DNA of 64,000 nt, taken from positions 227,804,578-227,868,577 of the forward strand of contig CP136062.1 in the NCBI GenBank assembly GCA_032622095.1, written 5' to 3'. The stretch is from Siphonodentalium dalli (Eukaryota; Mollusca; Scaphopoda; Gadilida; Siphonodentaliidae). The notes below the pieces were generated by a model. It made no database searches. It was not told where the DNA came from and saw only the letters and a program-made list of their open reading frames with translations. Position numbers and translations under genes: made by a program. Below, in pieces: positions 1 to 12,388 of this stretch (the stretch's first letter is position 1; each line of letters opens with the position of its first letter).

Positions 1-1122
1 CACAACATTTCTAACCCCAATGCATTGATATCAGAAATACATAGAGTTGGAGTTGGTAGTGTCGTATTTCTATATATATAGGTGTTACAAGACAGAAATT
101 TTATTCTGTTTTTGGTTTAGTAAGCTGGCCGGCTAATAATTACGGCGAATATACATGTATACACCGTATAATGATTTTGTTCATGCATGATCCGCATTGT
201 ACAGTGTTACGTATAGTTTGTTGTTTATATTCCAGAACACAATGCAACGAGTCACCTGAAATAGTATACTCAATGCATGGGAAACGTTATCAGTGGTTGA
301 ATGTATGCGCTCCCACAATATGTTTCGAATCCAGACGACATGTCTATAGGTATGTGTTATATGTTAAACTGACCCCCAGTATGTCTATACACATATATAA
401 AAATACCTTTAGGGATAGCATTTCCAGAAAATTCACGAAAACGATATTTCGTCTTTTTTTGCGACCAAGACACTTGAGCGTGAAGAAGGACATTCGATGA
501 GTAGAGATGTGTAATACGTTGTTGAATGTTTGTCACACGACCTTGAGATGGGCATAACTAACCTAAATCGCGACCGAAACATATATATTTAACAGCTTCG
601 CTTTGGACCCATCAATTTATTTGTCACCTGCTTGTGCCGGATATATGCCATGTCCAAACGCTTGTCACTGCCTAAAGCCTTCAATATACTTGTTTTGTAC
701 CTCTCAACATGTCATGTTTATAAATTATTCATATTAGATTGATATAAATGGCGAAATAACAGGAATGTCACAAATTTGATTAAAATGACCGCATGTGTCT
801 TCTAATTCCAATTTAAGCCAACAAAAACTTTAGTGTGATTGCAGAAGTATTCCAGCAGACGATTGCACCACTTGAATCAACAGCACGCCATTTGAAATTA
901 CTCAAATTACGTCTAAACGCTCGATGTGAGTTTTGAAATATCACGCGGTCACCAGCATCGCTTTGTACTAACTGCATCATAGCAAAACAGCAGGACCCAC
1001 CAACATCATAGCACTTCTGCAGGACCACTTGACCAGGGGTGTATCCATGGAGTATACCAAATGATCAACCGATTATCCCGAACTATCAAATGAGTTCCCT
1101 AAACCATAACAAGTATGCCGTG
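1..1122. other. No recognised feature
   Basis: AT-rich sequence without a recognisable gene, tandem array or terminal inverted repeat. The longest open frame (171-500, + strand, 109 codons) has no domain I recognise and no coding-like composition, so it is not called as a gene. Confidence 0.5.
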
Positions 1123-1530
1123 ATCAGTCGTAAGTCGGGATTTGTTTTACCCTGTGCCAATGCATTCTCTTATATATGCGAGTCGACCATAGGTCGCCTC
1201 GCATATATAAGAGAATGCATTGGCCTAATAATTTTTTACAATTTTAATAATTTTTTCTTGTATTCTTAAACAATTTTATAATATCACCCATACAGAGCCC
1301 CAGACAAACATGAGCAGACGATACTCTTCTATATGCTTCTATATATATGTGGGGCTCCCTGCAGGGTAATGGATGTTTTTTATTGTATGTCCTAAAAATT
1401 GTAAGAAACATTTATTTAAAAAAAATGATAAAAATTGTTAGGCCAATGCATTCTCTTATATATGCGAGGCGACCTATTGTCGACTCGCATATATAAGAGA
1501 ATGCATTGGCACAGGGTAAAAACATATCAC
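1123..1530. repeat. T1 palindromic element, copy A (CCCGACTTAC shell)
   Basis: Two near-perfect 69-bp hairpins (1156-1224 and 1442-1510) are reverse complements of each other and close the element with CCCTGTG and CACAGGG. Each hairpin arm starts GCCAATGCATTCTCTTATAT and the loop centre is around GACCATAGGTC. The ~215-bp spacer contains a smaller inverted pair (AGAGCCCC / GGGGCTCC, about 1299-1355). The flank CAGTCGTAAGTCGGGA on the left is a remnant of the outer shell also seen at 24703, 47698 and 48691. The right shell is missing here. Confidence 0.85.
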
Positions 1531-3148
1531 TTGGGTTATTCGATATAACAGCAGTATTGTTGCATTGTTTACCAGTCTTGGTCGATTGTCTGGGGCACTC
1601 ATTGGATGGTTTGGAGCGCTAACTATACGGTTTGAGTATCTGATCTGATGGTTTTATACCTTCATGGTGGTTTTAACCATTCGTTATTTGTCTTTAGTAT
1701 TCCTTGGTTGATTTTGGGACACTCATTGGTTAGTCCAGGCGCTTGGTGCATGGGAATGTAAGAATTGCACAATTATGATAAAAGCATGAATCTTGGCACA
1801 TTGGACCTTACTGATCATTTTCAGATATAGACCCAATCGAGATTTGGCCCTCCTTAGCAACGGTTGCTAGGCAACTACCCGAAAGTATAACATGTTCATA
1901 TAAGGATGGATTACATTATTTCATTCAACTTTAGTTGTGGTGAATTACATATTTGAGGTCTAGTTGTGACATAGGATGAATTACAAAGGCTTGTGACCGT
2001 GTTGCCTGTCATGTTGTCCACAACACCCGTTGCTATACAGCTACTCATCGATTGAATGTATCTTTGCTACACTTCTCGGTGACATGTTGGGACCAGCATT
2101 GGTAGATTAGTCTGAAATACATTTTGACATATGCTAATATATCACATAGCGTATATTGTATAGGGATGGATAGTTTCAAGGATGGAAGATGTCATTGACA
2201 ATATTGGTCTTCCATACTATAGAAATGTCATGACTTTAAAGTTTTGGAGCGGGGAAAGTTTGAATAATAGAAGAAAATAAAGGAAGGTAAGTTGGTTACT
2301 ATATTTAGTCAGTGGGCCAAGTCCGATAATTAGGCGATCCGGTAAAAATCGAGGGAGTGAGTCTATCATGTTTTTTAAGTACTCCAATATCCTGTTTTTA
2401 AAACTAAGCATGATAGACATTCTCAATTTTGGTCCGCAGAGACTCCAGACAAGATGGCGTCCAACATATTGGCCACTGTTTTTTTTCAAACGGGTCACTA
2501 AATCAGTTTGATATATATAGTGAGCACATCTTGTCATATGTATGCAAATGTATACATTTTCTGAAGCTAAACTATAATACCACTTTTTATTAGACAGAGA
2601 GCATTCCAATTATAGGTCATCAAGATTAATTCGCTAAACAGTCTGTGGGTAGAGGTAAGTGTTCTACGTCATTAGAAAGACGATGATCTACACTTTCTAA
2701 CTAGGTTGTCAATTATGAATGTCCTTGAACGGTCAAGTCTTGACTGTATTTTTCGACAGATAGTGTCGATTTAATTCACCATCTACATGATAGTATAAAG
2801 ATATGGTATATGGTTCGATGTATTATCTGCACCAGAGCGAGGAAATATTCTTTGTATTTTAGAGCAATGGGCGTTATTTTGTCAGTGGGGTATGTTTGGG
2901 GGAGAGGGGCATGTCTGGCAGCTATTGTTTTAAATCACCCGAATTTTGAAGGAATGATTAGTATTTAGTTATCAATAACACAATTTGAATGTCAGTAAAA
3001 AATGCTATTTAATATTAAACAATTATGAATTATGTAGACTGATATCAAACATGCAGAATGAAGTTTGGTGATGCCAGCGACACAATTTTGCCATGGTAAC
3101 CCGTACGTCCTCCGTGGACAGCAATATTTGGGCAAATACGCCATTTGA
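1531..3148. other. No recognised feature
   Basis: Unique-looking AT-rich DNA. A minus-strand open frame at 2217-2609 (130 codons) has no recognisable domain and low-complexity, AT-driven composition, so it is not called. Confidence 0.5.
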
Positions 3149-3730
3149 TTAAAGTTGTTTATTCAAACGGACATGGCTCGTTCGAAATCCAATATAATGT
3201 TTACATAATTTGGTAACAGCTATTCTAGGTACCTCAAAACATACATACGCGGACGATTACCGAACACATTTGTCGACATATAATTATGGCGCTGATAATA
3301 TGTGATTTGTATATATTTTTCGATTAAATTTGAAATAGTTTCGATTGTGTCAGTTAATTTTTTTTTAAATTAGCGGTCGCGTAAATATTGCTTTTGCCGG
3401 ACAGTCGCGCGTTATTCCGTTGCCGATTCCTGAATTCGATGAATAAAAATAGCGCTGTTATTGCTTGGGATCCGGTTTTTGTGATCGGCGTTATATTTGT
3501 ATGACCGAAACCTGGGATATATCATGTTCCTAGAAGTGTAGTTTTCTAGGCAGAACCATGCACATATTGATTGGATTATATCTTGATCTATATAGATATG
3601 TTTGCGAATATGTGTCTGTGTTCTATAGCAAATAACGGGACCGTCTAGATGGCTCCACGGGGATATAACAGTGGTAACTTTTTACGAAGAAGATAATGGT
3701 TGAGCCCGGTTTTACCATAACTATAAAATA

Positions 3731-3840
3731 AAGAACAATATTATAGGGGTATTCTTATTGGTCGATCCAATTTCATATCCCCCCTGGAAGATATGGAATT
3801 GGCTCGACCAATAAGAATACCCCTATAGTATTGTTCTTAT
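3731..3840. repeat. Foldback hairpin, ~45-bp arms
   Basis: Inverted repeat: a left arm reading GGGGTATTCTTATTGGTCGA faces a right arm reading TCGACCAATAAGAATACCCC, with a short centre around CCCCCCTGG. Duplicated at 9802-9911. Confidence 0.85.
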
Positions 3841-3894
3841 ATATCAGGTATATGTATAGACATTAGATACAGCACACCACACATTGTTAAATAT

Positions 3895-4330
3895 ATAACA
3901 CTAGCCGGTGTGTCCGCTTTCGTCCGGGCTATTTAGGGATTTATTTGTGTTCTCCTCCGCCTGGACAAACTATTGTTAGATCGGTCCAGAAACATGCCTA
4001 TATGAGCGTATATGAGCGAGGACAAGGTCAAGGTCAAGAACCCGGTCGCACGTGAAAGTGGACCCGCCCTTATTGTTCCCAGGATCAAAGTACATGTAGT
4101 CCTACATACCAAACTCGAGTCGGATCGGTCGAGGTCCAGAAACATGCCTATGGGAGCGTCTATGAGCGAGGTCAAGGACACGGTCGCACGTGAAATTGGA
4201 CCCGTCCATGTTGTTCCCCGTATCTAAGTAGGCCTACATACCAAATTTGAGTCGGATATGTCGAGTAGTTTTCGAGTCTATAACACAGACAGACAGACAG
4301 ACAGAAGTTCCAAAATATATAGTAGATGTG
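3895..4330. repeat. Dispersed repeat with CAGA-run tail
   Basis: Begins near ACACTAGCCGGTGTGTCCGC, contains TTCGTCCGGGCT, repeated 'aaggtcaagg...cggtcgcacgtgaaa' blocks, and ends in a (CAGA)n run followed by AGTTCCAAAATATATAGTAGAT. A diverged relative with the same order of landmarks (CTAGC, TTCGCCCGGGCT, AAGGTCAAGGTC, CAGACAGA, AAAATATATA) lies at 43265-43560. The family is not identified. The overlapping small open frames on both strands follow from the internal duplication. Confidence 0.65.
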
Positions 4331-4590
4331 TATTTGAAATAATAGTATGACGAACAATCTCATAATTCAACGTATAATTTAAATTAGTTGATGCACGGTG
4401 TGACGTTATAGTTTTCAGCCACCATATATGCAAGGCATTAAACAAAACTTTTAATATTATTTTGTACCAGCCATCTTATAAATATAACTTTTTGTCCAAA
4501 ATGCACGGGCAGTAGAATTTATCGGTCGCGAACAATTCCTTACGTCGCAGTTCACCACCCAGTTCCTTCAGAACAGTGATATACGGTTAG

Positions 4591-4989
4591 TTAACCCTTT
4601 ACCCAACAGAAGGGCCCTGTGCCAATGCATTCTCTTATATATGCGAGTCGACCATAGGTCGCCTCGCATATATAAGAGAATGCATTGGCTTAACAAATTA
4701 AACATTATAAAATTGTTAAAGAATGTAAGAAAAAATGGTAAAAAGTGTTAAAAAAAGATTTATTTTAGGCCAATGCATTCTCTTATATATGCGAGGCGAC
4801 CTATGGTCGACTCGCGTATATAAGAGAATGCATTGGCACAGGGCATAAGTGTAACTATCACAATGTGGTCAAGGAGCCGGTTCCAATGATATCCATATTT
4901 GTATGGTTCTATTGAGACAGACCGAAGATATTTTAGGCTGTTGAAGCTTTATTTGGCCGGTTTTGGCCGGTTTGTTGGGTAAAGGGTTG
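4591..4989. repeat. T1 palindromic element, copy B (TTAA shell)
   Basis: Left end TTAACCCTTTACCCAACA, then CCCTGTG and the first hairpin (4621-4689). A ~80-bp AT spacer follows, then the inverted second hairpin (~4769-4837), CACAGGG, and a ~150-bp tail ending TGTTGGGTAAAGGGTTGG. The right terminal TTAA is mutated to TTGG. The CCC start and TTAA flank are the hallmarks of piggyBac-type elements. Confidence 0.85.
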
Positions 4990-6148
4990 GAACTGGTCAA
5001 TTGGTGCATTCTGATAAGGCTAATGGTATCACACAAAGAACTGCAAAAAAGACCATTGGTCTCTTTATATTAATTCTCGCCGGTTGATGCAAGATAAAAA
5101 TGTGAACTTGGTGGACAGTTAAATTATTCAGTTATCCAGAATGCACAGGTGTATATAAGATTGTGAATAGAATCATGAACAATTCGTCGTGACGTCAAAC
5201 AACCATTCCCATGTCGTGTTCCAACACATCGTTAATTCATAGAATGATGGCGACACACATAGGTAGGAAAAACAGCTAGCGAAAAGAATGTTTTATGAAT
5301 TGTGATGTTCCCTAATGTGATCCCCATTCCCGACAAGAGTGGTCCCACTTCGAAAAACAAAACATAGACTACACTATTGGGTCTCTTATATCGCGGAAAG
5401 TTTTAAAATAGTAACATCTGTCTATCTCTCTGTCAGTTCGCGATTTTTCTCCCAGACCACTGGACCAATTTTGGGATGGTGACTCGGCCAAATCGAAAAA
5501 GTGCAGCGGCCAAATCGAAAAAGAGCTCTAGTTTTCGAGATACCCCTACCCTCGGTAGAACAAGTTGAAAACAACTTTTTTTTAAAAGAAATATATATTG
5601 TTCAGGAAAATAATTGTGTAAAATAACGGAATCGGTGGTGGCTATTGCCAAATCGACGATGAACGATACCCACCAATGACTTTTTCCATAAATTAACGAT
5701 TTTGGTAAAGCGAGGCTTGCGGCTGTGTCATAACTTATTTGCCAACATTGTTGGTGTTAAAATTACTACATCATACCATATCTCTACTTGATATGAAAAC
5801 AGTATTGGTTAATTTGGATTGTCCTGCCATTTGGAGCCGAAAAATTTATTTTTTGCTGAAAAATCGCTGTTTTTCACAAAACTATTTTGTTTTCAAACAT
5901 TATCATTCAAATGGATATTACAAATAATGCCAGACTATTTAATACATTTGGTGTAGCAGTTATCTAAAAAGCATATGTAGACAGAATTTAACAGAAATTT
6001 ACAACGGTTTGTGAAATAATGGATTTAAGCTACCCCTCCCCAAACACGTTTTTGGTTGAAAAATAACATATTTTTGTTAAGAACTTTACCAAATTTCCCA
6101 ACATGACTCGTCTGCTGAAAATTTGGCCCGGGACATTGCTGAATGGAT

Positions 6149-6498
6149 TAAAGACGTGATCAGACTTCCAAACCCCAAGTTACAACAACAACAACACAAA
6201 CAAAAACACATATACAACATCTATAAATAAACATGCATAGACGTCGACTTTGTAGGACAGAAATATTTGTTATAAACAACATATAACAGACTGTCTAAAT
6301 AGAGTCTCACAAATATCAAACTTTTTTAAAGACGTGATCAGACTAAACAACCCCAAGTTACAACAACAACAAAAACAAAAACACATAACAACAGCTATAA
6401 ATAAACATGCATCGACGTCGACTTTGTAGGACAGAAATATTTGTTATAAACAACATATAACAGACTATCTAAATAGAGTCTCACAAATGTCAAACTTT
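6149..6498. repeat. Tandem duplication, ~175 bp x 2
   Basis: The block beginning TAAAGACGTGATCAGAC and containing an ACAACAACAA run, ATAAATAAACATGCAT and GACGTCGACTTTGTAGGAC occurs at 6149-6326 and again at 6327-6498. The retrotransposon in unit copy 3 inserted in the first of these two blocks. Confidence 0.85.
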
Positions 6499-8486
6499 TG
6501 TTGTTAAATTGATTGTTAGTGTCCCTCTACTAGTAAATAATAAGTAATATATAGAAAATAAATACTATGTTCAACTGAATCCCCACTATAGTCTCACGAA
6601 GGTGGCAGTTCTCTCCGGTTTATATACCAGTATATCTAAATCAAAAGCCAAATAGTGCGATGTGTAGCTGATAGAACGTTGTCATATATTCAGTTCTTCG
6701 TGTGTTCAAGACTTAAAATAGGGTATAGGTGGTCTCCAAACCATTTTGCTGTTCGCTTTTTGTAAGGTGCCGCAGGCTTTCGAAAAAAACGAGCCCTCCA
6801 AAGTAATTAAATATTTCCGGATCGAATAGCCTTTTCTCCACACCCTCTGCTAAAACGTATACATCATTTTAGTTCGAAAAACATTTTTGCAGTCGTCATA
6901 TGTTGTATTCGTTCATTCTAAGACGATTCACTCGACGTTTGACTATATATGGACGTGTGGTGTTGCAGTAACCACTCTGCGGTAGTCGGCAAAAACGTCG
7001 TTAAATTTCGAGGGACTACCTTGGAAATAGGACCGATATCCTTATTATTTTGACTGCAACTTTTTGCTGTGCGACAAACGGGATTCGGAATTAGTGATAA
7101 TGTTGCCAAAATAAAACACCAGGCCCAATAATTCCGTTTTTATTGCGACAGGCTCAAAAATAATTATGTTACATTGAACGATCGGCCCAATAGCGATATA
7201 GTATGTTTGCGCTCTATCGTATATCGCGACGTTCCGTAAACTTTGAGGTTTTTTATAATAACTAATAGATTGTCATGATATTGAAGCATTTGGGGAATGA
7301 TATATACATGGCAGCTTATACCTACACGTTCCATATACAATTCGCTTAATTTTGATGTGATTCATATTCTTGAATACACGAAGGTGGTGAATTAGTCTGC
7401 ACTTTAACCCATATTTGTGTGCATTTTACGATTAGCCGACGAACGTGCGACAACGTTGTCGGCTCCACGTATTCAGTACTTTGATGTTGTAAACAAACTT
7501 TTCTCAAGTGTCGTTTTGGTCCAACTATCACTTTTCGACGGGGAGACCTGATCCGAATAATAGCTAAGATGTATTTAGATAGAATTATCGAAAAAACTTG
7601 ACCGATTAGGGTGCATTTTAAGAGAATCGAGTGGAGAAAACTTGGTAACTATAAACGCGAATTCTGCCATCGCATGTTTCTGTATGATGTAGGCGAAGTA
7701 ACTCTAAAATTTCGGCAAGTATTTAACCCATCAATCCCCATTACGGTGGCAGTTGAAGGGTGAAGGAGTGGTCGCATGGGCTCGCGAATGGTCCGATGAC
7801 ACTTCCCGTGGGTTTTTACCCTTAGATAGGAAGTTTGGGCTCAATCGGTCGAGCCGTTTTCGAGTCTATAAAGGATATATATATATATACATACATAAGT
7901 CATAAGTCGTATGACGTCACCGTCCACATTTTTCTTTGAACTAGCTTTGATCGACATAATGTACTTTTGGTTTCTTATTCGCAAAAGAAAAACGTTGCTT
8001 CTTATTCTATTTCAACCCAAATACAAAATTGAAATCTACCTCAGATTGAATTGCTTGGTACTAAATGTTGAATTTCTTGATAATATTAAATTCTATTGGA
8101 CATGTTAGCTTGTAATATTCATGATATTGGTCAATTATGGACTCTTTTATACTATATACGCCGTTCAGCTAATGTTGAATTGGATGTCATAAACTCTGAA
8201 TTTGTAAACAATGTGTGAAATTAGCCATGCGGCGGAAAAGTTCTTATGCTATTTTTAGCTAATGGGCGGGGTTTACTGAAATCGCGCTGGCTGAATGAAT
8301 TCCCATAGTCTTGGGTATTCCATGCGACTATCGCCTGATTGGTTACATCGCTTTACTGATGATATTGCGATTGGCTGGCAATTACGTAAATCCTGCTTGT
8401 AGTAATGGAACCCCTTTCTAATTTCGTCAGACTCAGTACCCGAACCGTCTGAGTATGATTTTAATCAGAACTGTCCCCGGAGTTGA

Positions 8487-8708
8487 CTTAAAGTTGTTTA
8501 TTCAAACGGACATGGCTCGTTCGAAATCCAATATAATGTTTACATAATTTGGTAACAGCTATTCTAGGTACCTCAAAACATACATACGCGGACGATTACC
8601 GAACACATTTGTCGACATATAATTATGGCGCTGATAATATGTGATTTGTATATATTTTTCGATTAACCGTCTGAGTATGATTTTAATCAGAACTGTCCCC
8701 GGAGTTGA
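8487..8708. repeat. Tandem unit, middle copy reduced to 0.2 kb
   Basis: 8487-8667 repeats the first ~180 bp of the unit (TTAAAGTTGTTTATTC to TTTTTCGATTAA). It then jumps directly into the last ~40 bp of the unit (CCGTCTGAGTATG to GGAGTTGA, to 8708), where copy 3 starts. About 5.1 kb has been lost from between. The presence of both unit ends shows three units in tandem rather than two. Confidence 0.85.
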
Positions 8709-9052
8709 TTAAAGTTGTTTATTCAAACGGACATGGCTCGTTCGAAATCCAATATAATGTTTACATAATTTGGTAACAGCTATTCTAGGTACCTCAAAAC
8801 ATACATACGCGGACGATTACCGAACACATTTGTCGACATATAATTATGGCGCTGATAATATGTGATTTGTATATATTTTTCGATTAAATTTGAAATAGTT
8901 TCGATTGTGTCAGTTAATTTTATTTTTAATTAGCGGTCGCGTAAAAATTGCTTTTGCCGGACAGTCGTGCGTTATTCCGTTGCCGATTCCTGAATTCGAT
9001 GAATAAAAATAGCGCTGTTATTGCTTGGGATCCGGTTTTTGTGATCGGCGTT

Positions 9053-9222
9053 ATATAAGGATTAACTGTCATGTGGACTGTTTTTATGGAGATGTAACGG
9101 TGAGGTAAGTGGACATAACTTGTGTAAAACCCGAAGGGTTTTACATACAAGTTATGACCACTTACCTCACCGTTACATCTCCATAAAAATAGTCCACATG
9201 ACAGTTAATCCTTATATTTATA
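9053..9222. repeat. Near-perfect foldback, ~78-bp arms
   Basis: Left arm from AAGGATTAACTGTCATG to ACTTGTGTAAAACCC, three-base centre GAA, right arm GGGTTTTACATACAAG to CAGTTAATCCTT, with very few mismatches. It forms the left part of an insertion absent from unit copy 1. Confidence 0.9.
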
Positions 9223-9562
9223 TACATTTAGCGAGAAAGCCACTTTTGTAAATATATTTAAATCGAAAAGTGTATCGTGACAAGATCAGCCCAAAATACC
9301 CAATAGCACCCTTGCCAAAAGTTAATAGGAACAATTTATCTTCATATTGAAACCCGATGATGTATTAAGTCAATCCTGCGCGAGTCCAAATGCGCCCAAA
9401 ACATTACGCGTTCGTCTTCCCAAACCTAATGACGTATCGATGGTGTTATTAGCTTGGTGTTATGAGGCGTTGCGCATTCACCGAGAAATAACTGCAACTG
9501 GCCACGTGGGCGCCGACCAATCAGAATGCTGGATTTAGTGATGACAACACTTAGTGTGTAAA
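9057..9562. mobile_element. 0.5-kb insertion carrying the foldback
   Basis: Copy 1 reads GGCGTTATATTTGTATGACC (3487-3506) without interruption. Copy 3 reads GGCGTTATAT, then 506 extra bases, then TATATTTGTATGACC. The 5-bp TATAT on each side is a probable target-site duplication. The right ~340 bp (9223-9562) is not part of the foldback and holds no recognised gene. Confidence 0.75.
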
Positions 9563-9801
9563 TATATTTGTATGACCGAAACCTGTGATATATCATGCTC
9601 CTAGAAGTGTAGTTTTCTAGGCAGAACCATGCACATATTGATTGGATTATATCTTGATCTATATAGATATGTTTGCGAATATGTGTCTGTGTTCTATAGC
9701 AAATAACTGGACCGTCTAGATGGCTCCACGGGGATATAACAGTGGTAACGTTTTACGAAGAAGATAATGGTTGAGCCCGGTTTTACCATAACTATAAAAT
9801 A

Positions 9802-9911
9802 AAGAATAATATTATTGGGGTATTCTTATTGGTCGATCCAATTTCATATCCCCCCTGGAAGATATGGAATTGGCTCGACCAATAAGAATACCCCTATAGT
9901 ATTGTTCTTAT
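9802..9911. repeat. Foldback hairpin (copy of 3731-3840)
   Basis: Same inverted repeat as in unit copy 1, with minor changes such as ATTATTGGGG for ATTATAGGGG. Confidence 0.85.
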
Positions 9912-9969
9912 ATATCAGGTATATGTATAGACATTAGATACAGCACACCCCACATTGTTAAATATATAA

Positions 9970-10355
9970 CACTAGCCGGTGTGCTCGCCTTCGTCCGGGC
10001 TATTTAGGGATTTATTTGTGTTCTCCTCCGCCTGGACAAACTATTGTTAGATCGGTCCGGTAACATGCCTATATGAGCGTATATGAGCGAGGACAAGGTC
10101 AAGGTCAAGAACACGGTCGCACGTGAAAGTGGACCCGCCCTTATTGTTCCCAGGATCAAAGTACATGTAGTCCTACATACCAAACTCGAGTCGGATCGGT
10201 CGAGGTCCAGAAACATGCCTATGGGAGCGTCTATGAGCGAGGTCAAGGACACGGTCGCACGTGAAATTGGACCCGTCCATGTTGTTCCCCGTATCTAAGT
10301 AGGCCTACATACCAAATTTGAGTCGGATATGTAGAGTAGTTTTCGAGTCTATAAC

Positions 10356-10388
<33 letters not shown>

Positions 10389-10405
10389 AGTTCCAAAATA
10401 TATAG
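9970..10405. repeat. Dispersed repeat with CAGA-run tail (copy)
   Basis: Unit copy 3 version of 3895-4330. The (CAGA)n tail near 10365 is expanded by about three repeats. Confidence 0.65.
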
Positions 10406-10673
10406 TAGATGTGTATTTGAAATAATAGTATGACGAACAATCTCATAATTCAACGTATAATTTAAATTAGTTGATGCACGGTGTGACGTTATAGTTTTCA
10501 GCCACCATATATGCAAGGCATTAAACAAAACTTTTAATATTATTTTGTACCAGCCATCTTATAAATATAACTTTTTGTCCAAAATGCACGGGCAGTAGAA
10601 TTTATCGGTCGCGAACAATTCCTTACGTCGCAGTTCACCACCCAGTTCCTTCAGAACAGTGATATACGGTTAG

Positions 10674-11072
10674 TTAACCCTTTACCCAACAGAAGGGCCC
10701 TGTGCCAATGCATTCTCTTATATATGCGAGTCGACCATAGGTCGCCTCGCATATATAAGAGAATGCATTGGCTTAACAAATTAAACATTATAAAATTGTT
10801 AAAGAATGTAAGAAAAAATGGTAAAAAGTGTTAAAAAAAGATTTATTTTAGGCCAATGCATTCTCTTATATATGCGAGGCGACCTATGGTCGACTCGCGT
10901 ATATAAGAGAATGCATTGGCACAGGGCATAAGTGTAACTATCACAATGTGGTCAAGGAGCCGGTTCCAATGATATCCATATTTGTATGGTTCTATTGAGA
11001 CAGACCGAAGATATTTTAGGCTGTTGAAGCTTTATTTGGCCGGTTTTGGCCGGTTTGTTGGGTAAAGGGTTG
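10674..11072. repeat. T1 palindromic element, copy B' (TTAA shell)
   Basis: Duplicate of 4591-4989 carried within the tandem unit, with the same mutated right terminus (GGGTTGG). It arose by segmental duplication, not an independent insertion. Confidence 0.9.
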
Positions 11073-12388
11073 GAACTGGTCAATTGGTGCATTCTGATAA
11101 GGCTAATGGTATCACACAAAGAACTGCAAAAAAGACCATTGGTCTCTTTATATTAATTCTCGCCGGTTGATGCAAGATAAAAATGTGAACTTGGTGGACA
11201 GTTAAATTATTCAGTTATCCAGAATGCACAGGTGTATATAAGATTGTGAATAGAATCATGAACAATTCGTCGTGACGTCAAACAACCATTCCCATGTCGT
11301 GTTCCAACACATCGTTAATTCATAGAATGATGGCGACACACATAGGTAGGAAAAACAGCTAGCGAAAAGAATGTTTTATGAATTGTGATGTTCCCTAATG
11401 TGATCCCCATTCCCGACAAGAGTGGTCCCACTTCGAAAAACAAAACATAGACTACACTATTGGGTCTCTTATATCGCGGAAAGTTTTAAAATAGTAACAT
11501 CTGTCTATCTCTCTGTCAGTTCGCGATTTTTCTCCCAGACCATTGGACCAATTTTGGGATGGTGACTCGGCCAAATCGAAAAAGTGCAGCGGCCAAATCG
11601 AAAAAGAGCTCTAGTTTTCGAGATACCCCTACCCTCGGTAGAACAAGTTGAAAACAACTTTTTTTTTAAAGAAATATATATTGTTCAGGAAAATAATAGT
11701 GTAAAATAACGGAATCGGTGGTGGCTATTGCCAAATCGACGATGAACGATACCCACCAATGACTTTTTCCATAAATTAACGATTTTGGTAAAGCGAGGCT
11801 TGCGGCTGTGTCATAACTTATTTGCCAACATTGTTGGTGTTAAAATTACTACATCATACCATATCTCTACTTGATATGAAAACAGTATTGGTTAATTTGG
11901 ATTGTCCTGCCATTTGGAGCCGAAAAATTTATTTTTTGCTGAAAAATCGCTGTTTTTCACAAAACTATTTTGTTTTCAAACATTATCATTCAAATGGATA
12001 TTACAAATAATGCCAGACTATTTAATACATTTGGTGTAGCAGTTATCTAAAAAGCATATGTAGACAGAATTTAACAGAAATTTACAACGGTTTGTGAAAT
12101 AATGGATTTAAGCTACCCCTCCCCCAAACACGTTTTTGGTTGAAAAATAACATATTTTTGTTAAGAACTTTACCAAATTTCCCAACATGACTCGTCTGCT
12201 GAAAATTTGGCCCGGGACATTGCTGAATGGATTAAAGACGTGATCAGACTTCCAAACCCCAAGTTACAACAACAACAACACAAACAAAAACACATATACA
12301 ACATCTAAAGAACAAGTTCAAAATTTCAACTTTCGTTACAGAATTTAGTAATATTGTTACCGCATATAGTCTGACAAACGGCCATCTT

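Larger units (their letters stand above)
3149..8486. repeat. Tandem unit, copy 1 (~5.34 kb)
   Basis: Starts at TTAAAGTTGTTTATTC and ends at GTCCCCGGAGTTGA. The whole segment recurs at 8709-17220 at near identity, including its internal foldback, dispersed repeat and T1 element. Only scattered substitutions and small indels separate the copies; for example the CAGA run near 4290 is shorter than near 10365. Copy 1 lacks both large insertions found in copy 3 and so carries the empty target sites at about 3491-3497 and 6219-6223. No protein-coding gene is recognised inside it. Confidence 0.9.

Noticed and set aside
171-500. 109-codon frame near the window start
   Set aside because: No domain, no composition shift, no splice or promoter support.
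1137-1269. Recurrent small frames translating the T1 hairpins (for example CANAFSYICESTIGRLAYIREC)
   Set aside because: The palindrome is open on both strands in several copies; it is structural DNA, not a conserved protein.
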